Assembly: GCA_905221605.1 (NCBI GenBank)
Contig: CAJNDS010002401.1
Span: 612,542-676,541, forward strand
Direction of reading: 5' to 3'
Length of the DNA stretch: 64,000 nucleotides
DNA from: Symbiodinium natans
Taxonomy: Eukaryota > Sar > Dinophyceae > Suessiales > Symbiodiniaceae
Shown here piece by piece: positions 44,102 to 64,000 of this stretch; the stretch's first letter is position 1, and each line of letters starts with the position of its first letter. Below the pieces are notes generated by a model, which searched no databases, was not told the DNA's origin, and worked only from the letters and a program-made list of their open reading frames with translations. Position numbers and translations under genes: made by a program.

Positions 44102-44447
44102 CGGATCGGCAACACTGGCTGGCAGTTCGATACTGGCCGGTGGGTGATCCGGTCAAGCTGCTGAGGCTTGCTCCGTTTGGGCTTCGCCCTTAGCCTGCTC
44201 TGACTCACAAGAAGATTTTCTGACTGTCCAAGTGCCCGCTGAAAACCGGGATGTGGGCATGGTATTGCCTGCGGTGCAGCAAACTTCCACCAAAGACTTT
44301 CTTCTTAAGTCTTAGTTAGGAGTCTGCAAGGGTTGAGGGTTTGCAGGTTTGGGGTTAGGCTTCCGAGTTGAGGCACCGAGACGACTTCACAGTCGTGGGG
44401 CCGGGGTGTGCGTCATGAACAGCGCCCAATATCAAGCCTTCGCCTGA

Positions 44448-44462
44448 CATTTTTGGCTCAAG
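44448..44462 (+). other. Relic resembling the 3' part of the dinoflagellate spliced leader
   Basis: CATTTTTGGCTCAAG matches the 3' end of the conserved 22-nt DinoSL (CCGTAGCCATTTTGGCTCAAG) apart from one extra T. The bases further 5' do not match. Such relics mark places where trans-spliced mRNA was reverse-transcribed back into the genome. A 15-nt match with an indel could also be chance. Confidence 0.35.
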
Positions 44463-45082
44463 ACATCTTTCAGCTTTGCAGGGCCTGAAAGCAATTGCCG
44501 GCTGCCCCATCTCGTTCAAAGCCATGCAGGCCTGCATTGACCTATCCATATAGGCTCGCTAGTGTTACGCTCGTGCAGAAACCTGCTGTCTCTGCCACCT
44601 TCATGTGGCGTGTGCGTGCTCGCTTGTTTCACCTCTAGCCTTGCACTGTTTTCGACCAGGTGTTCCTGGAAGTGTACTTGTTGTCTTGGTGCCTGCCGCT
44701 GCCATACCACCTGGCGCTCTCGCAAGATGGTGTCCCGGCTTGCTGCAGTTGGTGTGATCTTTGCGGGAAAAACCTGTGCTGCACCTGTCAGGGCAGGAGT
44801 GGTCCTTCGGGACGCAAGGAGTGGCCCACAACGATGTGGGCGATGATCCTGCAGCTTGTCGTTTGGTACCGTAGGGCCTGTTGATGGAAATGCTCCCGGA
44901 GTCGTCTGGTAAGTTGTCAATGTTCTCTCAGCCAAGAATTTTCCTGGCCTGCATCTCTGCAGCATCGCCCTTGGAGCTTGCACCACGCAAGCCTTCAAGC
45001 AGGCGATGGAGGACACCATGACTCACCTTGAGAGTCGAGTGTTCTTCGAGCAAGCTGTATTTGTGTGCTCCGTATGCTGCAG

Positions 45083-45142
45083 GACTTGGACAGCAACTTC
45101 GACCTCAACTACAACCTGGCGTATAGAAATTGCCAACATTGG
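45083..45142 (+). CDS. Candidate exon of an LRAT/NlpC-P60-like (NCQHW motif) protein
   Basis: A 60-nt, phase-0 segment lies between an acceptor (ATGCTGCAG) and a canonical donor (GTACGTTC). It encodes DLDSNFDLNYNLAYRNCQHW. The Y-N-x-x-x-x-N-C-x-H-[FW] pattern with the Cys is what lecithin-retinol-acyltransferase-like and related papain-fold proteins show around their catalytic Cys. The partner exon with the catalytic His was not found. The splice sites are good and the motif is suggestive, but the piece is only 20 residues. Confidence 0.35.
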
Positions 45143-45475
45143 GTACGTTCTTCATCGAACCTTTCCGTGGGGTGTTGTGGCTCTGTGTGACATGTGTGTG
45201 CACAGGTGTGGGCAATGACGGCCAGGTCGCCGGGCTTGTTGTGATTGTCTGCAGTTGCCGGGTATAGGACATTCCGGCAGTCCCCAAGCAGAAGCAAATG
45301 CTTGTATTGATCTACCGTGATTGTTGCTGGCAGCGTGTGCCTTGGGGTTCCTTTGAAGCCGGTTGTGTCTACTCTTGTCGGCGGCCGTGTCGCATGTGAA
45401 AGGGCATCTTATGTCTGTTGCGTCTGGGTGGTAGTTATCCGAACCGTAGACACCATTGACACCACACCACGCCAA

Positions 45476-45717
<242 letters not shown>

Positions 45718-45961
45718 CCGCACTTTGTCCATTTTTCGAACATTCACGAGCCTGCATGTTCATCATGCAGGCTTGGTCTGCGCTCGCCGTCGTGGTGGAC
45801 GCGCCCAGGGGTCGGATTAGGTGTGCTGGGCTTTTTGCTGGGGTTGGCAGCATTCTCAAAGTAGGATGCGCCCGAGCAGCATTGCAGTTCCAATGAACAG
45901 GTATCGTCGCAGCAAGGCATCAAGAGAGACGAAAAAGATACCCAGCGGCAGATCCACTTAC

Positions 45962-46300
45962 GCGGCCCTTTCGCGCTTCAGACATGTGAGCGTGCCAAAT
46001 TGGTGACCCACCAGAACTCCACAAAGCAGGGCAGTCCCCTTGGGGTGGGTTAGTTTCAGCGCTGCGTCAGCTTCGGCCCAATGATGCTTACATGCGGGAT
46101 GAGTACACGAGGCATGATGCGAGACAGAATGTGTTGATTCGTTGGCACTTCATGGCATGTGATGCTATTTGATCCCAGTCGCACTACGAGTCCGATTGCT
46201 ATCAGCAGCCCCACGCAAAAGGGACACACAGTGATCACGTACCATGATGGTACAGAGGAGCTGTTGGACGACAAATCTCCGGGTTGACAGTGCGAGAAGG
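45962..46300 (-). CDS. Candidate exons of a multi-pass membrane protein
   Basis: On the minus strand one frame reads SSVPSWYVITVCPFCVGLL and IAIGLVVRLGSNSITC, a clear membrane helix, up to a GTAAGC donor at 46,086-46,091. After a short intron ending CCCCAAG the next exon (46,038-45,962) reads GTALLCGVLVGHQFGTLTCL to a GTAAGT donor at 45,956-45,961. Both donors are canonical, though the intron would be only 53 nt, short for a dinoflagellate. Beyond the second donor the same frame, after a TAA, gives another hydrophobic stretch (LPLGIFFVSLLDALLRRYLF), so either this is intron or the reading has a premature stop. The family is not recognised. Confidence 0.35.
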
Positions 46301-46959
46301 ACGATGGATCAACAGTGGGTAGGAAGAACCGAGTTCGAGATGGGGACATGAGCAGCGCCAGTTATTCGGTGTCCGAGTCCCGCAGTTATTCCTATGACCC
46401 TGGTTGTACTTACCCTTACCTGCAGACCCGAAACCCTGCCCTGAGCCCGCAAGTCTTTCCGTTCTTGGAAGGCTCTGCGCGAACGACGGGAGAAGGAGGA
46501 ACTCAGGCCGCGCCTGCAAGTCGCCGCTGCTTGAAGAGTTTCAAGGGTTAAAGGGTATTCATCAGTAGGGTTCGAAGAACCCAGGATAATCAGGGTTCTA
46601 GCCGCAGTTCCTGTACTTTTCGTACCCCAGCTTCACCTTTCATACCCCAGATATGTACCTGTGAACCTACAATGCGCTTTCCGCGCAAGGTTCACGTTTG
46701 AGGGGGTTTTACAACGGAGCGTGGGGGTCTACTAGGGGGGTTTAGGGGTTGCTTTTTGTTTGGGAGGTCTTGGTGGGCTTTAGGGGTTTTACGGGCTGCA
46801 GGGCCTGCAGGAGGGGTTCAGGGTCTTTAGCGGTTCGCGGCTACATTGCGCCAAAGACCAGGTTGAATAATGAGCAGCTTTGTTCTCCAGTTATTGGCAA
46901 ATCAGAGCTATCCCAAACCCTGAACCCTATCTTCTGTATTGGCGGCAGCATTTATGGCA

Positions 46960-46962
46960 AAT

Positions 46963-47013
<51 letters not shown>

Positions 47014-47345
47014 ACTGAGCTGGTCACAGTGATGATGGCGCATGTGCCGGTGATGGTGATGGTGATGATGATGATGGTGATGGTGATGGTGATGATGATG
47101 ATGATGATGATGAGGAAGGCGATGATCATGACGATGACGAAGAGGGCGAAGAGGAGGAGGAGGCCCACAACAAACGACGATGATGATGACGACGGTGAAA
47201 CTGAATATGAATATGAATAGAACAAGAACATGATGATGTTGAGGATGGTCGGGATGATGCTGATGATAAGGAGGATGACGAAGACGGGGACGAACAGGGG
47301 CCGCGACGAACGACGATGACGATGACGACGTTGTTGATGTTTGAA
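46960..47345. repeat. Compound microsatellite: (CTG)n, (GATGGT)n, (GATGAC)n
   Basis: A CTG run (46,967-47,013) is followed by ATG/GTG-type triplets (47,050-47,112) and a 230-bp purine-rich GAT/GAC/GAG region. Confidence 0.9.
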
Positions 47346-47588
47346 CTTGCTAGAAGGTGGTTGTTGTAAGGCCTTTTCTTGCAGCTTGTGAACTCCTCCT
47401 TATCAACCTGACTCAAGTGGAGTTTCTGACAACCGGAGGCAGGAAAATCGGCAGCTCCAGATGCGTCCAATCCTCAGCTGCGCGTGGCGGAGTGTCAAGC
47501 CTAGAGTTATAAAGTATGCGTATGTGATTTTCTTTTGATTTATTTTTCTGTATATAACATATACCAATATGGAAATTGTATGTATATA

Positions 47589-47589
<1 letters not shown>

Positions 47590-47619
<30 letters not shown>

Positions 47620-47670
47620 TGATATACATATATATATATAGATGCAAGAACATATATATATATATGATGT
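47590..47670. repeat. (TA)n microsatellite
   Basis: Two TATATA tracts lie inside a ~150-bp AT-rich patch. Confidence 0.9.
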
Positions 47671-47936
47671 AGATTATATTTCGAGTTTGGGGATTAGTCA
47701 TTAGGGCTGCACTAATTTGTCGAGCGCTGTTGAGTTTATCAACATATCTTGCCGAGGCTCATTCTCAGCACGTTTGAGTTAGGTTCGTCGTGCTTCGTTG
47801 CGCTGCTTCACCCTATACAACCCCTAAGATCCCTAAGAGCCTGGAAAACTCCAGAAATCCTGAATCCTGAACCTCTAAATGCGGAAAGTCTGTAGACCCT
47901 AAAAAGCCCTGAGCGCCCAAAGCCCGAAACGCTACC

Positions 47937-47990
47937 TCGGCGGAGATTTTGCCAACTGAGGCCTTGATAAGCTCAGCCAAGAAGTCCAGC
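47937..47990 (-). CDS. Weak candidate exon
   Basis: The minus frame reads LDFLAELIKASVGKISAE to a GTAGCG donor. It is helical and protein-like but only 18 residues with an unproven acceptor. Confidence 0.2.
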
Positions 47991-48668
47991 TCCGAGAGCG
48001 TGGTGAGGGGGGTTCGGGGATCAGGGTACAGGGGGTTTAGGGTTTAGGGTTTAGGGTTCGGGGTTTAGGGTTTAGGGTTCGGGGTTTGGAGTTTGGAGGG
48101 CTTAGGGTTTAGGGTGTAGGGTTCGGGGTTTAGGGTACATAGTGGGAAACAGCGCAGTCCAACAAGATGAACCCGAGACCCCAAGACCATTCCCCAAGAG
48201 CTACTTAAGCCAGCTTGGCGAGAAGGAAGCATTCAACCCGCTTCCAAAAACAGGAGAAACACGGATGCCTCTAAAAGTCCTAGAACAATAGTAGTAATCG
48301 GAATCTTGCAATTTTTAATAGTAGCAGTAGTAGGAATAGGAGAGGGGTTTAGGGTTTGGGCCTAGGATTTGGGATTAGGGTTAGAACTCCTGTCCGAGAA
48401 TACTGGGAGCGCAAAAACACCCTGTGGATGCTTCTGCCTTGCACCCGAGATCCCTATCCAAGACCCCACACCCCAAAACAAGACTAGACCCCAAACCCGA
48501 CAATTACCCTCAATGCTTTACACCCCGTATACGCTCCTGTAGACCCCCCCCTTTATAACCCCCCTGTGAATTCCCTTTTATCCTAAGCCCTAAACCCTGG
48601 ACCCCAAAACTAAACACGAAGTGCGAAACACTAAGCTGCTGTCTTCGCTTGGGTGCTCGAGTTTCTAG

Positions 48669-48744
48669 CTGCACCGCATCTATGGCAAAGGGCGCAAGGT
48701 GACGCAAGCCGAAGAAGAGGAGGCCCTGAAGTTCTCCCCACAAG
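48669..48744 (+). CDS. Candidate exon upstream of the receptor gene
   Basis: After an acceptor (GTTTCTAG) the plus frame reads LHRIYGKGRKVTQAEEEEAL then KFSPQ before a possible GC donor (CAAGGCCCTG). It is charged and protein-like. A similar short piece (SYLSQLGEKEAFNPLPKT, about 48,199-48,252) may be another exon of the same gene, which would end just before the receptor gene. Confidence 0.3.
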
Positions 48745-48895
48745 GCCCTGACTGGAATGAAAGCCTACAGTCCTAAACCCTAAGCCCGATACCCTGTACC
48801 TCAAGCCTTCCTGGAGTGTCAGTGGCCCCCTACAGATCTCTCAGTCTCCCAGGACGCGGTCTTAGTGTGGGCTTTTCCAGCATCATTGCCAAGCA

Positions 48896-61367
<12,472 letters not shown>

Positions 61368-61379
61368 GGTCACAGGATT

Positions 61380-61500
61380 AGTTGTATTTGTTTCTTTATT
61401 CATTCATTTTATTTATTTGTTTATTTATTTATTTATTCATTTACCTATTTCATTTATTTATTTATTTGTTTATTTATTTATTTATTATTTATTTGTTTGC
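61380..61500. repeat. (TTTA)n microsatellite downstream of the receptor gene
   Basis: Imperfect ATTT/TTTA tetramers, ending in a C run (61,503-61,519). Confidence 0.9.
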
Positions 61501-61639
61501 TACCCCCCCCCCCCCCCCATGCGCCCACGCTTCAGCATGGTTTCCAGACAAAATACTACGTTCCGCCACCCGCGGTGGTTTTTAAAGGGGGGAGGAACTC
61601 CCATAAAACTCCAGCAGAAGTGACCTGAACAATTTGCTC

Positions 61640-62500
61640 GAGATGGTGGATTGCATGCTATGAGTTTAAATAGAAATCCTATGCATGTGAATAGCGTTCC
61701 TATCAATTTAATTGGGTTCATAGGATTCATCTTGTTTCAATAGGAATCTTATAAAAATGAAAAGGAAACCCATTAATAGGAATGAGAACCCTTAATTCTA
61801 TTAAATTCTATGGTAACCCTATTCAAATGACAGAATCCGATTTAAAATTGATAGGAATCATATTACATTTGTAGGAGCCTTATTAAAATAATTCGGCAAA
61901 CTATGGAAATGTATTGGAATCTTATACACAGAAAAACAGGAATCCTCTATTTCAATCCATAGGAACCCTAGAAAAAGTAGAACCCAATTATACTTGATAG
62001 CAATCCTAATAAACTGAAGAGGGCCCCTACTAAAATTAATAGGAACCAATGGGACTCCTATAAAAAACAAGTGTGAACCCCTAAATAGTAGGAATCCTAC
62101 TAAAATTAATATGAGCCTAAACCAATCGGTATCCCTTTCAAACGAATGAGATCCCTATTAAAATAAATACGAATCCCATTAACATGAATAAGCATCTGAT
62201 TAAACTTGATAGGAATTTTATTACATGAGTGGGAGCCTTATTAAAAGAATTAGAAACCCTATGAAACTTTATTGGAATCCTATAAAAATAAATAGGAATC
62301 CTCTATTGACTTCATAGGAATCCTGCCAAAATTTGTCGGAACCGATAAAAGTTAATAGGAAGCCTATTAAAATGAATAGGAACCCTTACCAAATTGAAAA
62401 GAAACGGTTATAATTCATAGGAATCCTTTTAATATGAGAAGGAACCTTGCGAAATGAATAGGAACCAATAGGACTCCTGTATAAAATAATATGAATCGAC
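61640..62500. repeat. AT-rich degenerate array (ATAGGAATCCTATTAAAATGA)
   Basis: About 30 imperfect units of 25-35 bp share AATAGGAATCCTATT or AGGAACCC. The GGAATCC core is followed by ATTAAAAT. There is no coding sequence. Units contain a partial dyad (AATAGGAATCCTATT). Confidence 0.65.
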
Positions 62501-62506
62501 TTAAAA

Positions 62507-63745
62507 GATTGGTTTTTTTGGGACAGTACAGCGTTTTTGCAGTCCCAGGCCTCGAAAGTGCTGTACTGTCCCAAAAAAACCAATCTTTGTAATGCAAAAA
62601 GTGCAAAAATGCTGTACTGTCCCAAAAAAAAACAAAAAAACCAAAGTTTGGAGACCTTGGGCTCCTCCAGGACCTGGTGGTCTTCAAACTTTATTTTTTT
62701 TGGTTTTTTTGGGACAGTACGGCATTTTTGCTTGTTTTGGCTTAAAAAGATTGGTTTTTTTGGGGCAGTACAGCGTTTTTGCAGTCCCAGGCCTCGAAAG
62801 TGCTGTACTGTCCCAAAAAAACCAATCTTTTAAGGCAAAAAGTGCAAAAATGCTGTACTGTCCCAAAAAAACCAAAAAAACCAAAGTTCAGAGACCTTGG
62901 GCTCCTCCAGTGCCTGGAGGTCTCCAAACTTTGTTTTTTTTGGTTTTTTTGGGGCAGTACGGCATTTTTGCTTGTTTTGGCTTAAAAAGATTGTTTTTTT
63001 TTGGGACAGTACAGCGTTTTTGCAGTCCCAGGCCTCGAAAGTGCTGTACTGTCCCAAAAACCAATCTTTTTAAGGCAAAAAGTGCAAAAATGCTGTACTG
63101 TCCCAAAAAAACCAAAAAAACAAAAAAAACCAAAGTTTGGAGACCTTGGGCTCCTCCAGAGCCTGGAGGTCTCCAAACTTTGGTTTTTTTGGTTTTTTTG
63201 GGACAGTACGGCATTTTTGCTTATTTTTGCTTAAAAAGATTGGTTTTTTGGGACAGCACAGCGTTTTTGCAGTCCCAGGCCTCGAAAGTGCTGTACTGTC
63301 CCAAAAAAAACCAATGCTGTACTGTCCCAAAAAAACCAAAAAAACCAAAGTTTGGAGACCTTGGGCTCCTCCAGGGCCGGGAGGTCTCCAAACTTTGGTT
63401 TTTTTGGTTTTTTTGGGACAGTACGGCATTTTTGCTTATTTTTGCTTAAAAAGATTGGTTTTTTTGGGACAATGCAGCGTTTTTGCAGTCCCAGGCCTCG
63501 AAAGTGCTGTACTGTCCCAAAAAAACCAATCTTTTTAAGGCAAGAAGTGCAAAAATGCTGTACTGTCCCAAAAAAAACAAAAAAACAAAGTTTGGAGACC
63601 TTGGGCTCCTCCAGGGCCTGGAGGTCTCCAAACTTTGGTTTTTTTGGTTTTTTGGGACAGTACGGCATTTTTGCTTGTTTTTGCTTAAAAAGATTGGTTT
63701 CTTTTTGGACAGTACAGCGTTTTTGTTCTTCTGGGCCTAAAACAT
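62507..63745. repeat. Array of ~239-bp units made of nested palindromes
   Basis: Five full units and part of a sixth start near 62,507, 62,746, 62,985, 63,233, 63,450 and 63,688 (spacings about 239, 239, 248, 217, 238). Each contains two long inverted repeats. One has arms AAGATTGGTTTTTTTGGGAC / GTCCCAAAAAAACCAATCTT, with an internal GCAGTCCCAGGCCTCG loop. The other has arms GTACTGTCCCAAAA / TTTTGGGACAGTAC around a CCAAAGTTTGGAGACC...GGTCTCCAAACTTTGG stem. Apparent proteins on both strands are by-products of this symmetry. Confidence 0.85.
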
Positions 63746-63859
63746 TGGTTCAGTAGAGCGCTTTCGTGCTCGCTGCCCTCGGAGGCTTCGAAATCCTAAG
63801 CCTCTAAACCCTACCATGGCAGCTGAGAGGAAAAAGTGTGGGCATATGGGGGGGGGTAC

Positions 63860-63945
63860 CATTTATTTGTTTATTTATTTATTTTTATTTATTATTGTAA
63901 TAAAAATATTATTAATAATAATAATAATCATAATAATATTTTTTT
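63860..63945. repeat. AT-rich microsatellite (TTTA, AATA)
   Basis: TTTATTTA and AATAATAAT tracts are followed by a G run and a few TTTAGGG units to the window end. Confidence 0.85.
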
Positions 63946-64000
63946 TTGTTGGGGGGGGTTACGGTTTAGGGTTTAGGGTTTTCTGGGCTGGATTTGGGTG

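Noticed and set aside
62386-63756. Many overlapping frames on both strands reading GFFGTVQ / CTVPKKPKK-like phrases, the longest 285 codons
   Set aside because: They arise from the palindromic satellite; both strands read alike because the DNA is self-complementary.

Overview
The window looks like nuclear DNA of a dinoflagellate, most likely of the Symbiodiniaceae or a close relative. The evidence is indirect but consistent. Plant-type telomeric heptamers (TTTAGGG/CCCTAAA) and variants are scattered throughout, including inside introns. Several introns use GC or GA 5' splice sites. A 15-nt relic resembling the 3' part of the dinoflagellate spliced leader lies at 44,448-44,462. A one-exon MAP-kinase-like gene and a large LINE are also present. 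Nothing looks bacterial or organellar.

Layout. 1-7,415 (minus strand): a two-frame coding unit of about 264 + 1,640 + at least 590 codons that runs off the left edge. It carries a DHD motif, a GxSxG hydrolase elbow and a UPF1/DNA2-type superfamily-1 helicase, and its frames are joined by two +1 steps. 7,420-13,380: repeats (an element with ~110-bp inverted ends, a ~1.2-kb tandem duplication, minisatellites). 13,380-14,050 and 26,095-27,895: two copies of one duplicated block that bracket the kinase gene (14.0-15.9 kb), a short terminal exon (16.1-16.3 kb) and a LINE (about 16.9-25.5 kb; ORF1, then endonuclease-RNase H, then reverse transcriptase). 27.9-48.8 kb: sequence rich in telomere-like repeats with scattered, low-confidence candidate exons on both strands, including a minus-strand terminal exon at 28,456-28,650, a GNAT-like remnant, a signal-peptide exon and minus-strand membrane-segment exons. 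48,896-61,367 (plus strand): a gene of about 25 exons. 61.4-64.0 kb: AT-rich degenerate repeats and an array of nested palindromes.

The most interesting locus is the 12.5-kb gene at 48,896-61,367. I rebuilt it from short exons whose reading phases agree at most junctions. It encodes a signal peptide, a solute-binding-protein-like ectodomain, a cysteine-rich GCC2/GCC3 stalk, a multi-pass membrane region and a C-terminal TIR-like domain that keeps the WCxxE catalytic-type motif. This reads as a ligand-sensing membrane receptor with a TIR output domain. Its introns hold telomere-like repeats, a 1.3-kb AGT/AGC microsatellite, a dispersed ~80-bp repeat and an AT-rich foreign-looking insert.

Limits: all exon boundaries were found by eye and may be off by a few bases. 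Domain names rest on motif recognition, not searches. Where frames break I cannot tell assembly error from mutation or programmed shifting.
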